Of a stretch of 64,000 nucleotides of DNA, positions 41,936 to 51,252 are shown piece by piece. Under the pieces are notes generated by a model, which ran no database searches, was not told the DNA's origin, and was given only the letters and a program-made list of their open reading frames with translations. A program made the translations under genes and the position numbers. The stretch covers positions 1 through 64,000 of the forward strand of contig CAYLSB010000005.1 of NCBI GenBank assembly GCA_964386005.1, written 5' to 3'. Positions within the stretch are counted from its first letter, which is position 1, and every line of letters starts with the position of its first letter. The DNA comes from FEN-1350 sp964386005 (GTDB taxonomy: Bacteria; Planctomycetota; Phycisphaerae; Sedimentisphaerales; Anaerohalosphaeraceae).

Positions 41936-44223
41936 TATTTGGTTCCGTCCTTGGGTATCTCGATATCGAGCGTACGATACGCCGTGTTGCCCACATCGTC
42001 GGCCATCTTGATTGCCAACACATGCGGACCGGCCGACAGATTTTTGATCTCCATCGTAACCGCTTCGCGGGTCGTATCGAAAACCAGATCGTCCGGTAGC
42101 GTCCCCATCCATTTCTCGTTGCTGTCAACGGTGTAGTTCACCGAGCCGATCGCGCTGAGCGCATCTTCGACGGTCAACCGCACGATGACTTTGTCGGCTT
42201 CGATTTTGGTCCGGATGTCTTTGGCGTCGGGCGGGGTATTATCCACCACGAATACCTCGCTGATCCGCGATCCGGTCAGCGAGGTCGTATCGCTGTTGCT
42301 TCGCCGGTCATCGGCGGTGACGCGCAATTCATATCGGCCATCTTCAACGGTCTGACTATCCCATTCGAAATTATTCGCCGTCAGTTCATCCTTCAACTTA
42401 ATCCATGTCGTCCTTCCCTGCCGGCGGAGTTCCAACCTGAAGACCAGCGTATCTTTATTGCGATCGGCCGCCTCAAAGGCGGTTTGAAAAACGCCCGGCT
42501 TGCCCTTGACCCGAGATACATTGACCGCCGACACCACCGGTGACAAATTTCCGACCACATGCGACAGAGCCACCGCGTCCACGCGGGGCGTTTGATCGGC
42601 AACGTTTGTTTTGAGGGTCAGGCGATACTGGCAAAACCGCCCGACGGGGCATTCGATTCCTACGGAGTCTTTTACCTCCACATCGGGAGTCCATGGAGAA
42701 TACGTCGGATCGTCGGGTTCATTGATATTTCCGCTTCGGGCCGAAAACCACACGGAACAGCCCTCGGGTATGACCGCATCCGTCTGCATCCTGCCCCACC
42801 GCGCCGGCTGGCCGGCATCCACCAACTCCGACAGGTATGTCCCCTCGGTCGCGAACGAATCCGATAACCGGATCAGCTTGGCCGGATTGGAACATCCCAG
42901 ATAGATCGCCTCGGTATCCAGGGCCATCGCGGTGATTTGCGAACATTGTTTCTCTTCGAATTCGACGACTCGCTTTTCCGTTTCCGGATCGACCGAGAAA
43001 AGCTGGGCGCTGTTGCCCGTGGCCAACAGGAGTTGGGCATTGCGTCGCTTCATCGAATACAGCACCGACATGTCGCTGAAGAGATCCGTCACATATCCCC
43101 GTGGGTCGATCCGATAGATATGTCCGGCTGTTTTGGGCAGGGTCCCCCGTTTAGGGGCCTGAGCCGGAGCGGGGGCGGGCGCGGGTTTTTCGGTGTTGGC
43201 GATCTTCAACTCCGTCGTCGCCGGAGTTGCGGGGGCCTTGTCTTTTGGCGTCCCTTTGTCGTCGGTCCGCCCCGATGCCGCATCCGACGACACGGGATTG
43301 TACGGAATCTTTTCGCGTGTCACTTCCGCGCTGGTCGTCGCCGCATAAATCGTTCCGAATTCGTCGATCGCCAGCGATGCGACCTCGTTTTGTTCGCTGT
43401 CGAATACAACCGTTAGCGCCTTGCCCGCCGGATCATAACGATAAATGATTCCGCGTTTATCGGATCCGGCGAGGATTACGCCCTTGTCATCCACCGCCAA
43501 CGACAGGACGTTACGATCCTTGACGGAAAAAACTTCCTGCGGGTTTTGCCCGAATGGATCGAGGCGAAATACCTTGCCCTCGGGTCCGGTCCCCAGATAG
43601 ATATTCCCTACCCCATCCAGCGCCATGGCATGGATATAATTGGCGCCGGCCGGTTCGAAAAGAGTCAGTGCCTGGCCGGTCGTATCCAATCGGATCAGCC
43701 GTGCCTGCTTGCCGCTTACGCCCGCGAGCAACCGATCACCGCTATCCATCGTTAGGGCATAGACATGCTCATTGGCGACCGTCTCCATCGGTTCGGTCTG
43801 CTCCGTCTCGGGTTTGGCCTCTGTATCGGCAGCTTCCGAGCGTGTCGCCGTGGAAGCCGAATGTGATTCCTCAGCGGATTGATTTCCTTCCGGTTTCGGA
43901 TAGACCACTTCCGCATGACCCTCCAACACGCGAAAGATCTGTCCGTTCGGACTTGTTCCCAGGTACACCCCGCCATCCGGTCCGATAACCAACGCGTTGA
44001 TCGACCAGACTTTTTCCAGCAATGTGCCGCAATCGATCGTCTTTGACTGTCTCGCCAATCGGATCGTTCCATCCGAATCGATTTGGGTTTGTTCGGTTTT
44101 TCCTTTAAGCAATTCGGCGGCCGTTGAATGCCGCGTCATCTCCGAGGTGACGGCCGCTACCCACGACGTCAAAACCATCGACACCGTTAATCCGTATCCC
44201 AGTACCTTCAGCTTATCCTTCAT
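41935..44223 (-). CDS. Secreted beta-propeller protein with FN3-like C-terminal part
   Basis: 762 residues. Signal peptide at 1-24 (KVLGYGLTVSMVLTSWVAAV); AAGGA precedes the ATG. Residues about 75-490 show propeller repeats (INALVIGPDGGVYLGTSP, VYALTMDSGDRLLAG, IHAMALDGVGNIYLGTGP, VLSLAVDDKGVILAGSD, VASLAIDEFGTIYAATT), interrupted by two low-complexity linkers rich in Glu/Thr and in Ala/Pro (PAPAPAPAQAPKRG). The C-terminal part has immunoglobulin-like strands (YELRVTADDRRSN, DNTPPDAKDI, GPHVLAIKMADDVGN). Probably a periplasmic or surface scaffold; no catalytic motif seen. It starts 15 bp after the S55 peptidase gene, so the pair likely function together. Confidence 0.85.
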   Translation of the reverse strand: MKDKLKVLGYGLTVSMVLTSWVAAVTSEMTRHSTAAELLKGKTEQTQIDSDGTIRLARQSKTIDCGTLLEKVWSINALVIGPDGGVYLGTSPNGQIFRVLEGHAEVVYPKPEGNQSAEESHSASTATRSEAADTEAKPETEQTEPMETVANEHVYALTMDSGDRLLAGVSGKQARLIRLDTTGQALTLFEPAGANYIHAMALDGVGNIYLGTGPEGKVFRLDPFGQNPQEVFSVKDRNVLSLAVDDKGVILAGSDKRGIIYRYDPAGKALTVVFDSEQNEVASLAIDEFGTIYAATTSAEVTREKIPYNPVSSDAASGRTDDKGTPKDKAPATPATTELKIANTEKPAPAPAPAQAPKRGTLPKTAGHIYRIDPRGYVTDLFSDMSVLYSMKRRNAQLLLATGNSAQLFSVDPETEKRVVEFEEKQCSQITAMALDTEAIYLGCSNPAKLIRLSDSFATEGTYLSELVDAGQPARWGRMQTDAVIPEGCSVWFSARSGNINEPDDPTYSPWTPDVEVKDSVGIECPVGRFCQYRLTLKTNVADQTPRVDAVALSHVVGNLSPVVSAVNVSRVKGKPGVFQTAFEAADRNKDTLVFRLELRRQGRTTWIKLKDELTANNFEWDSQTVEDGRYELRVTADDRRSNSDTTSLTGSRISEVFVVDNTPPDAKDIRTKIEADKVIVRLTVEDALSAIGSVNYTVDSNEKWMGTLPDDLVFDTTREAVTMEIKNLSAGPHVLAIKMADDVGNTAYRTLDIEIPKDGTK

Positions 44224-44238
44224 ATCGCAGTCCTTTTC

Positions 44239-46086
44239 CTATCTCGGTTCCACGGTGATCTTCAATGGCTTTACGCCTCGCACGACGAATCCGGTCTCGA
44301 TCTGTTTTTCCACCCTGCCGATCAACGGCTGAGAATTCAGCGTCCTCCGTCCATCCTGCATCAACAGGGCTTTCGTCGCCGGCAACCCAGGCAGTTCCAT
44401 CTGCTCAATCGCCAAACCCGACGCCGGCAGCGTCAATGTAACGAAGATTCGATCCCGACGAATTTCCAGAATTGTCTTTAGTCCCGCAATCAGCGTATCC
44501 AGGTCGTATGCGGTAAAACGGAACATCGCGATCTTCCGCAAATATTTTTCGTATTCGTCGGCGCCCGCCACCAGGATCTCATAGGAGCCCGGCGGAAGGT
44601 CATCCGGAATCGTCAGGTTGATACGCTGAATCCGCTGTCGTGACAGGATTGTCTGAAGTCCGATCCGCAGCTCGACGGTATCGCCGGCCTTGACCTGGGG
44701 ATCGGAAATCTCCACCGATTCAATCGCGGCCTGCGTATCGCCCGGCTGTACATCCACCCAGAACGATATGGATTCAAATTCCACTCTGGCAAAGCGATTG
44801 TTTATCAACATTCCAACAACACTGCCGGCTTCACTGAGCAGATCCATCAACTCCCTGCCACTGGAAACATTATTGATCTCAATGGGCGAATGTCCCTTAA
44901 TCGTAATCTGTCCGCGATAGCTAACATGGTGTTCCTGAGGAACGGTACCCTGCATCATTCCCGCCCCGCTGATAGCCGACTGGACCAGCATGGGGCTCCG
45001 GGACGGTTCCATCGCCATGAGACAATCATACCGGCGAATTTTCGGATCGTTGAAATAAACCACGTCGATCGTAAGCGGAACCAGTTTGGCCTGAGCCCCG
45101 ACCTGGCCTCGGATCCCGCAGTTTTCGTCAAACTTCAGGGCTCCCACAATTTCGCCGGGGGTCGAATATTTGAAGGATCGCGTCAGGGTCGAAACAACGA
45201 CATAAACCGTCCCCGTCGAAATCGGCAACTCGACCGGTCCCAGGCCCGTGAACGAGTGCCCGAACGCATAGACCCAGTCGCCAACGGTTTCGGTCACCGT
45301 TCCCGTCGCCGCCATGGTGATATCACCGGAGAGCAGCGGAACGGCAATCACGCCGCCGGGCTGAAATGATTTTTCACGATTCGTTGTGCCCGTACTTGTT
45401 TGATCCGCATTTCCGCCGCCTGAAGGCATTGCCGCAAAACCCATCATCGCAAATCGGTCGGATAAGCGGCGACAAACGTCCTCCGGCAACGAGGTCACCA
45501 GCGGCATTATGGTTCCATGTCCCTGTCGTTCCGAGGACGCTTGAAATTGCCGGTGCAGCATCTCTTCGTATTTCTGATGAAATATCTTGAGGTCAATTGG
45601 ATTGGTCACAGGCACGATCGTCGTCGGACCGGCGTGACTTCCCGGTCCGGCGGTGCCGATTTCGAGCATGTATTCGATCGGTGTGACAAAATAAAGCGGC
45701 TCTTTGCCCGCGGAAAATGTCGCCGCCAGCGCACCGGCCAGCCGCCCATCCAAATAGGCGGGCGATCCGCTGCACCCGGCAATCCCGCCAACCTTTTCCG
45801 ACAGCGGATCCTTGGCCCGAACCAGAATCGAATCCCGGGATGGTTGCCAGTTCTTCACGACGCCGATCACTTCCAACGGGTATTTTTCGATCTTCTGGCC
45901 TGAAAAAACCGTCAAAAAATACCCCTCCATACCCGGTTTGACTTCCTGAATCGAGATGTATCGGTTGGCATCCATTGCCGATGCCGTTCCGACATTCCAT
46001 ACGAGAAGAAGGAGGAAGATGAATTGAACCGTGACGGCCGCGTTCCCCCGGACGTCAGGCCTATACTTACTGGACCGTTTTTTCAT
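44239..46086 (-). CDS. Secreted SpoIVB-type serine peptidase (family S55)
   Basis: 615 residues. AGGAATAGGT precedes the ATG; signal peptide at about 16-37. The S55 signature is GIAGCSGSPAYLDGRLAGAL, with the likely nucleophile Ser106 in GCSGSP, preceded by PGMEGYFLTVFSG, which in SpoIVB-like proteins leads into the protease core. A second hallmark is VYAFGHSFTGLGP. The C-terminal region is beta-rich. SpoIVB activates a membrane protease during sporulation in Firmicutes; planctomycetes do not make such spores, so the role must differ, perhaps regulated cleavage of an envelope protein. It is followed at 15 bp by a propeller protein that could be partner or substrate. Confidence 0.85.
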   Translation of the reverse strand: MKKRSSKYRPDVRGNAAVTVQFIFLLLLVWNVGTASAMDANRYISIQEVKPGMEGYFLTVFSGQKIEKYPLEVIGVVKNWQPSRDSILVRAKDPLSEKVGGIAGCSGSPAYLDGRLAGALAATFSAGKEPLYFVTPIEYMLEIGTAGPGSHAGPTTIVPVTNPIDLKIFHQKYEEMLHRQFQASSERQGHGTIMPLVTSLPEDVCRRLSDRFAMMGFAAMPSGGGNADQTSTGTTNREKSFQPGGVIAVPLLSGDITMAATGTVTETVGDWVYAFGHSFTGLGPVELPISTGTVYVVVSTLTRSFKYSTPGEIVGALKFDENCGIRGQVGAQAKLVPLTIDVVYFNDPKIRRYDCLMAMEPSRSPMLVQSAISGAGMMQGTVPQEHHVSYRGQITIKGHSPIEINNVSSGRELMDLLSEAGSVVGMLINNRFARVEFESISFWVDVQPGDTQAAIESVEISDPQVKAGDTVELRIGLQTILSRQRIQRINLTIPDDLPPGSYEILVAGADEYEKYLRKIAMFRFTAYDLDTLIAGLKTILEIRRDRIFVTLTLPASGLAIEQMELPGLPATKALLMQDGRRTLNSQPLIGRVEKQIETGFVVRGVKPLKITVEPR

Positions 46087-46181
46087 ACCTATTCCTGTCA
46101 GCGGTTAGTGAAACATTCTATTCCCTGCATGTTTCGGTGGACGAATTGTAGCCGCCCTCAAATCTGTTTGCAAGGAAATGC

Positions 46182-46209
46182 TTGCATTTTCCGCATCATC
46201 CGATATACT
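46182..46209 (+). promoter_or_regulatory. Sigma-70-type promoter for the TPR-like protein
   Basis: TTGCAT (46182-46187), 16-bp spacer, TATACT (46204-46209), about 87 bp before the start at 46296. Lies in the divergent region with the S55 peptidase. Confidence 0.55.
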
Positions 46210-46295
46210 AAAATGTTTGTAACCGGGGAATGAAACCGTTTGCTCGGATGGCCACGGATTTTCCCCGAGGATAAATGAAAATCGAAGGATAATCC

Positions 46296-47258
46296 ATGGA
46301 TACCCAACATCGCCATGAACTCAAGACCAATGAACTGGCCGACTGGATTTACCATACTCCGAACTATCTGCGCCAAAATATACGATGGATAATCGGCGGC
46401 GGTCTGATCCTCGCCGCTGTGATCGTATTCATCTACGGACGGGGATTCCGGAATTCCGCTTTCGAATATCAACTCGGTCAGACCAGTTCTCAGATCGAAG
46501 CACTCCAGGGCGCCCAGATCATGGCCATTCAGAACCTGATGCAGGATAATCCGGTTCTCAGCGATTCGTTGTTTTCCTACGCCAATAAACTCGAGGTGGC
46601 CGCCCGGGAATCGAAGTTTCCGGCGCTGGCCGCCCTGGCCTTGATTAAACGCGGCGACGCTCTCCGTATGGATATTCATTATAACGGAGCCGATGTCGAG
46701 GATTCCGTCCTCCAGGCCCGAATCGATGCCGCTCGCAATGCATATATCGACGCCATCGAAAAGGCCAAGGAGGGTCCCAACAAGGCCGACTTGACCGCGA
46801 TGGCCCAGCTTGGGCTGGCCCTGTGTTTGGAAGAGACCGGCCAATTCGATCAGGCCAAGGCCGCCTATCAGGCCATCATCGACAACAAGGATTTCGCCGC
46901 AACCGTCTATCCGCAACAAGCCAAACAGCGTTTGGACATCATGAAGGAACCGAGACAACAATTCGTCTTCGTCGACGCCCCCGTCAAACCGGAAATACTT
47001 CCCGCTCCGATTCCCGAGGGGATTGTACCGTCTGCGACTTCGCAGCCGGGTCCGACAGCCACGACTCCGGCTGTCCCCGCTCCAGCAACTCAACCTGACG
47101 AACAACCAACCGCTCCGCCGGCGCCGCATCCGGCGGATCCCGCTGACCCGACGACACAACCGACACCCGTTGAGCAACTCAAGCCGTCTGATATTCCGGC
47201 TCCTCCACCCGTTGGGGATCCTGCGACACCTGCACCGTCGGATCCTCAACCGAAATAG
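46296..47258 (+). CDS. Membrane-anchored TPR-like protein with Pro-rich tail
   Basis: 320 residues; AAGGAT precedes the ATG. One transmembrane helix at about 32-48 (IIGGGLILAAVIVFIYG) after a cytoplasmic N-terminus (LKTNELADWIYHTPNYLRQN), the layout of YfgM/BepA-like ancillary factors. Residues about 60-235 are helical repeats (AALALIKRGDALRMD, AMAQLGLALCLEETGQFDQAKAAYQAI). The last 75 residues are Pro/Ala/Thr-rich (ATQPDEQPTAPPAP). Probably a periplasmic adaptor. RluA-type pseudouridine synthase follows after 17 bp. Confidence 0.8.
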   Translation: MDTQHRHELKTNELADWIYHTPNYLRQNIRWIIGGGLILAAVIVFIYGRGFRNSAFEYQLGQTSSQIEALQGAQIMAIQNLMQDNPVLSDSLFSYANKLEVAARESKFPALAALALIKRGDALRMDIHYNGADVEDSVLQARIDAARNAYIDAIEKAKEGPNKADLTAMAQLGLALCLEETGQFDQAKAAYQAIIDNKDFAATVYPQQAKQRLDIMKEPRQQFVFVDAPVKPEILPAPIPEGIVPSATSQPGPTATTPAVPAPATQPDEQPTAPPAPHPADPADPTTQPTPVEQLKPSDIPAPPPVGDPATPAPSDPQPK

Positions 47259-47275
47259 GTATTTGTTTCGAAGCG

Positions 47276-48352
47276 ATGTCTGAGGAACCGATTCAATCCG
47301 ATACCCCCGAGGAATTTGACGGAGAAATCCTCTCCCACGAAGGTGACGAACGGGTGGGCGAGCATCTGCGCTTCCGTGTCGGCCACAATCTCAAATTCCG
47401 TCGTCTCGACCGTTACCTCTGCGGACGGTTTAGCCAGTTCAGCCGCTCCCGCCTGCAGAAACTTATCCGCGAGCAGGGAGTCAATGTCAACGGCCGACCC
47501 GCCAAACCCAGTTGCGCTCTCAATCCCGGCGACGAGATCGACTTGATCCTGCCGCCGCGAGAACTGCGAGAGCTGATCCCGGAAGACATCCCGATTGACG
47601 TGATTTATGAAGATGAGCACATCATCGTCCTTAATAAGCAGGCCGACTTGCTCGTTCATCCCGCACGCGGTTACAAAAGCGGAACCTTGGTGAATGGATT
47701 GGTCTTTCGCTACGGCGAGATCCTTTCCTCCGGCAAAAATCCCTTTCGACCGGGTATTGTGCATCGGCTCGACCGCAATACAACGGGCGCCTTAGTTGTG
47801 GCCAAAACCGACGAGGCCCACTGGAAACTATCGCGTCAGTTTGCCGACCGAAAAACCCGCAAGACCTATCTTACGATCGTTCACGGCACTCCTGAACTGG
47901 ATTCGGATTGTATCAATGCGCCCATCGGACTCAATCCTCACCGTCGTGAAATGTGTACCGTCCGATATGACGGAAAGGAATCGGTGACCTGCTACGAAGT
48001 TATCGAATCCTTCCGCGGCTATTCTCTGCTGCAACTGGATCTCAAGACGGGCCGTACCCACCAGATTCGGGTCCATATGGCCTACATCAAACACCCGGTT
48101 GTCGCCGATGACATGTACGGCGGAAAGCCCGTTTATCTCTGGCAACTCAAGGACCAGCCCGCCGCGGCGGAAGAACCCATCATCGCCCGCGTAGCTCTCC
48201 ATGCCTGGCGGCTTGGTTTTATTCATCCCATTACCGGCGAACCGATGGAGTTTGAAGCCCCTGTTCCGACCGATATCCTCAACCTACTCCATGCTCTACG
48301 CACATGGCGACCACGGAAAGTCGATGACGGTCGTTCCGTTCGTCTGGCATAA
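47276..48352 (+). CDS. RluA-family 23S rRNA pseudouridine synthase
   Basis: 358 residues. An S4 RNA-binding domain (RLDRYLCGRFSQFSRSRLQKLIR, VNVNGRPAKPSCALNPGDEI) precedes the catalytic domain with IVHRLDRNTTGALVVAK, where Asp166 is the invariant catalytic aspartate, and LKTGRTHQIRVHMAYIKHPV. The domain order and length fit RluD (positions 1911/1915/1917 in E. coli 23S rRNA), but subfamily is not certain. An acidic N-terminal extension of about 40 residues precedes S4. Confidence 0.94.
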   Translation: MSEEPIQSDTPEEFDGEILSHEGDERVGEHLRFRVGHNLKFRRLDRYLCGRFSQFSRSRLQKLIREQGVNVNGRPAKPSCALNPGDEIDLILPPRELRELIPEDIPIDVIYEDEHIIVLNKQADLLVHPARGYKSGTLVNGLVFRYGEILSSGKNPFRPGIVHRLDRNTTGALVVAKTDEAHWKLSRQFADRKTRKTYLTIVHGTPELDSDCINAPIGLNPHRREMCTVRYDGKESVTCYEVIESFRGYSLLQLDLKTGRTHQIRVHMAYIKHPVVADDMYGGKPVYLWQLKDQPAAAEEPIIARVALHAWRLGFIHPITGEPMEFEAPVPTDILNLLHALRTWRPRKVDDGRSVRLA

Positions 48353-48428
48353 CCTCTTCCACTTGGACTTCTTGCAGATCGATTTCGAATCGGGTATAAC
48401 CTCCATTGAAACCTTCTGGAGATTGAAT

Positions 48429-50234
48429 ATGGTTCGATTCAACCGCATGCTTTCGATCATTATTTTCAGCATCACGATCCTGTCTTTCTCGACGTCTTTC
48501 GGCCTTGCAGATATGGCCGCTGATTCGCCGGTGAAATTCCCAAAAGAAGGTGCGTTGCCTTCGAAGTATCCACCCGACCGGCCTGCCAACGACGGCCGGG
48601 CCCCCGAAGAGGGTTACTACCTGTTCTCCACACCGGAACGCTCCGTCGCACAGATTGATCGGATCCAAAGCGAAATGGCCAAAGGATATTTCACTCCGCC
48701 CCCGGCCGACTTCAAGTGCTTACCGCACACACGTCGAATTCTCACCGAGGGCGGTAAGCTCAACATCCTGGCCATTGGCGATAGTATCGTCAACGACACC
48801 ATGCGATCCGGCTGGATTGCTAAGCTCCGCCAGGCCTATCCAATGGCCGAGATTGCGGCTGCGGTTTACGTCCGCGGCGGCGGCGGGTGTCAGCACTATA
48901 AAGAGGAAAACCGCATCGCCAAATTCGTCATTCCGCGCAAGCCCGATCTGATCTTCATCGGAGGTATCAGCCAAAAGGATATCGAAAGTATCCGGGAAGT
49001 GATCCTCCAGCTTCGTTCTGCGTTGCCCGATATCGAAATCCTCTTGGCAACGGGAACGTTTGGAATCGCCGATCCCCGCAAGCCCGAAGAACTTGCCAAA
49101 GCCGCCCATTCCGGCACCGGCCCGTATGGTCAGGCCCTCAAAGGGCTTGCCGCCGAACAGAAATGTGCATTCCTTGACATGACGACTCCCTGGGCAGAAT
49201 ACATCCGCTCTTCGAGCGTTCACCCCCATGTCTTATATCGCGATGTTGTTCATGCCAACGAATTCGGCGAGCAGATTCTCTGCAAAATCCTCATGGCCTT
49301 CTGGAAACCGGATGCCATTGAGATTTACGGCCTGCGAAAACTCATGGATACACCCTTGCGCGATACGTCCATCTGCCGCGGTCCTGATGGAATGTGGTAC
49401 ATGACCGGAACCGTTCAGCCATTCTGGACATACAATCAAGGTATTCAAGTTTGGAAGTCAATGGATCTTAAAGACTGGCAACCGCTGGGCTTCGTATGGA
49501 AATACGGTTCCAGTCCATGGCATCAGAAATATCTCGAAGCAAAAAAGCCCCTTTGGGCTCCAGAGATCCATTACCTCAAGGGTACTTTCTGGATGACCTA
49601 CAGTATTCCCGGCTGGGATGGAACCGCCAAGACGTCGGGAAGCGGCCTGCTCAAGAGCACAACCGGCAAAGCCGAAGGACCCTATGAGGATATGCAGCCG
49701 AATGAACGAATCGGCGATGAGATTGACGCTTCGCTTTTCCAGGATGATGATGGTGCGGTTTATTTTCTGTGGCATAGCGGCAAGATCGCCCGCATGAAGC
49801 CGGACATGAGCGGACTGACCGAGCCGTATCACTGGCTAAAGATGACCGGAACCGATCCCAATCCCGCCCACCATTCCTCTCTCTGTGAAGGTATCTTTGG
49901 AAAGGAATCCTTCGACCATGTCGGTTATGAAGGGATGTTTCTCTTCAAGGCCAACAGTCGTTATTACCTGGCTTGTGCCGACCAGATTGAAGGCCGCTAT
50001 AGTTGCATGATCTCGGTCTCCAATAATCTTTTCGGTCCCTATAGCCCGCGCTACGAAGCCATCCCTCATGGCGGCCACAACATGTTTTTCCGCGACGACA
50101 CGGGCCAATGGTGGTCATCTTATTTCGGCAGCGATTCGACAGCCCCATGGCAGGAAAAACCCGGCATCCTCCCCATTCATTTCGCACCCGACAGCCGTGT
50201 TCTCCTTGGACTTGACAAATCTGCACATAAATAG
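48429..50234 (+). CDS. Secreted SGNH esterase fused to a GH43-like propeller
   Basis: 601 residues from the ATG at 48429 (GGAGAT upstream and signal peptide MLSIIIFSITILSFSTSFGLA); the frame is open upstream into the previous gene. Residues about 100-295 are an SGNH hydrolase: LNILAIGDSIVNDTM (Ser119), GGGGCQHYKEEN, FIGGISQ and the Asp/His region DVVHANEFGEQI. Residues about 300-600 form a five-bladed GH43/GH117-type propeller: TPLRDTSICRGPDGMWYMTG (catalytic-base Asp near 312), WAPEIHYLKGTFWMTYS and DEIDASLFQDDDG (likely second acidic site). The pairing suggests one exported enzyme that both de-esterifies and cleaves an arabino- or galacto-type side chain (inference). Confidence 0.88.
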   Translation: MVRFNRMLSIIIFSITILSFSTSFGLADMAADSPVKFPKEGALPSKYPPDRPANDGRAPEEGYYLFSTPERSVAQIDRIQSEMAKGYFTPPPADFKCLPHTRRILTEGGKLNILAIGDSIVNDTMRSGWIAKLRQAYPMAEIAAAVYVRGGGGCQHYKEENRIAKFVIPRKPDLIFIGGISQKDIESIREVILQLRSALPDIEILLATGTFGIADPRKPEELAKAAHSGTGPYGQALKGLAAEQKCAFLDMTTPWAEYIRSSSVHPHVLYRDVVHANEFGEQILCKILMAFWKPDAIEIYGLRKLMDTPLRDTSICRGPDGMWYMTGTVQPFWTYNQGIQVWKSMDLKDWQPLGFVWKYGSSPWHQKYLEAKKPLWAPEIHYLKGTFWMTYSIPGWDGTAKTSGSGLLKSTTGKAEGPYEDMQPNERIGDEIDASLFQDDDGAVYFLWHSGKIARMKPDMSGLTEPYHWLKMTGTDPNPAHHSSLCEGIFGKESFDHVGYEGMFLFKANSRYYLACADQIEGRYSCMISVSNNLFGPYSPRYEAIPHGGHNMFFRDDTGQWWSSYFGSDSTAPWQEKPGILPIHFAPDSRVLLGLDKSAHK

Positions 50235-50250
50235 CTTTGTCCCAGTAGGT

Positions 50251-50964
50251 TCACTTCAAGTCGAACAGCATCACAAGCTGATCTTTTGCTCTTTCCGGGT
50301 CGATGCCGAATGATTTCGCCTGCTCTTGAAGCATTTGCACAAACTCGCTGGATTCCTGCAAGTAAGGGTGGGGCTTTCGTTCGACAAGGGTAAATCCCAG
50401 TTTCTCCCAGAAGGTATGACCGGCACTACCGGTGATCTCGTAGATGATCGGCAAGTCCTCGAAGGCCATCGCCTCAATGAATCGCCAGCCTTTTCTTCGT
50501 GCCCACTCGATCAATGTCCGGACCAATCGTGAGCCGACCCCTTTTCTTTGATAGGGATTTTCTTTCCAGCGCGGACACCCCGTCATCAGACAATGAACGG
50601 AAAGAGTCTTATCTTCGATCTGTTCCAGAGGCGGAAAGTCCTTTTCAGCGAAATCATCTTCAGGCCCGGAAGAATAATCCTGCTGAAGGCACATTTCGCC
50701 GGCGCCGGGCAAACCGTAAATCGCTTTGGGATAGAACCGCAGGTGCCCGATAATTTTGTCGCCATCCCTCGCCACAATTGCACAGGCCCCATAGACTCGC
50801 ATGAGATTCCGCAACAGAGGGAGATTCCGTTTGCGATACCGCTCCCAGGGTAGTGGATTATCCGCAGGTTGATCCTCGATCGTCGCCCTCGTTACCGGTC
50901 CGGAGTGCAGACATCGCCACAGGACAAATTCCTTCGTCATCGGTTCAATAACAATATTTTCCAT
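50251..50964 (-). CDS. GNAT-family N-acetyltransferase
   Basis: 237 residues; GGAGGA with an 8-nt spacer precedes the ATG at 50964. The acetyl-CoA-binding motif A is YQRKGVGSRLVRTLIEWARRKG, preceded by a beta strand (LSVHCLMTGC) and followed by GHTFWEKLGFTLVER, typical of GNAT motif B. The N-terminal part (IIGHLRFYPKAIYGLPG) completes the fold. Substrate unknown. Convergent to the SGNH-GH43 gene with 16 bp between stops. Confidence 0.88.
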   Translation of the reverse strand: MENIVIEPMTKEFVLWRCLHSGPVTRATIEDQPADNPLPWERYRKRNLPLLRNLMRVYGACAIVARDGDKIIGHLRFYPKAIYGLPGAGEMCLQQDYSSGPEDDFAEKDFPPLEQIEDKTLSVHCLMTGCPRWKENPYQRKGVGSRLVRTLIEWARRKGWRFIEAMAFEDLPIIYEITGSAGHTFWEKLGFTLVERKPHPYLQESSEFVQMLQEQAKSFGIDPERAKDQLVMLFDLK

Positions 50965-51067
50965 CAGAACGATCCTCCAAGAAGGAGTTCTACCCTTTTC
51001 AATATGACGGATCTACGTCCATCATAATCCCGGGATTGATCACGAATCAATTTTTTTCAAATTTTAC

Positions 51068-51095
51068 TTGCACTCGTCTATCGCTCATTTATCAT
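51068..51095 (+). promoter_or_regulatory. Sigma-70-type promoter of the giant beta-helix gene
   Basis: TTGCAC (51068-51073), 16-bp spacer, TATCAT (51090-51095). Predicted start near 51102, giving a leader of about 415 nt. A small hairpin with T-run (ATTGAT/ATCAAT, 51035-51057) just upstream could insulate it from upstream transcription. Confidence 0.5.
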
Positions 51096-51112
51096 GAGAG
51101 GCGAAGGTGGAA

Positions 51113-51189
51113 TATGTATCCGTCCGAGACGGAGGACCCCCAAGACCAAGGAACCCGCAGTGAAGTGGGTTTGCGTGGTTCCATACATA
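51113..51189 (+). ncRNA. Predicted three-way-junction RNA in the leader of the giant gene
   Basis: Three helices nest without gaps: P1 TATGTAT (51113-51119) with ATACATA (51183-51189); P2 CCGTC (51120-51124) with GACGG (51128-51132); P3 GGAACC (51150-51155) with GGTTCC (51177-51182). P1 abuts P2 on the 5' side and P3 on the 3' side. Inside P3, AACCC (51152-51156) can also pair with GGGTT (51167-51171), an alternative that excludes P3. I do not recognise it as a known riboswitch class. It lies 20-30 nt before the ribosome site of a short leader peptide. Confidence 0.45.
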
Positions 51190-51219
51190 GGGTACAGGAT
51201 TTGGAGAAAGGAGTTTTTC

Positions 51220-51252
51220 ATGCTCACACGCAGATTGCCCCCCTTTTCGTAG
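51220..51252 (+). CDS. Candidate 10-residue leader peptide MLTRRLPPFS
   Basis: The ATG at 51220 has AAAGGAG (51207-51213) at ideal spacing and the frame is MLTRRLPPFS-stop. Two arginines and a Pro-Pro pair are features that slow ribosomes. Located between the predicted structured RNA and the giant gene, it could be a regulatory upstream peptide. Supported by the ribosome site only. Confidence 0.4.
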   Translation: MLTRRLPPFS

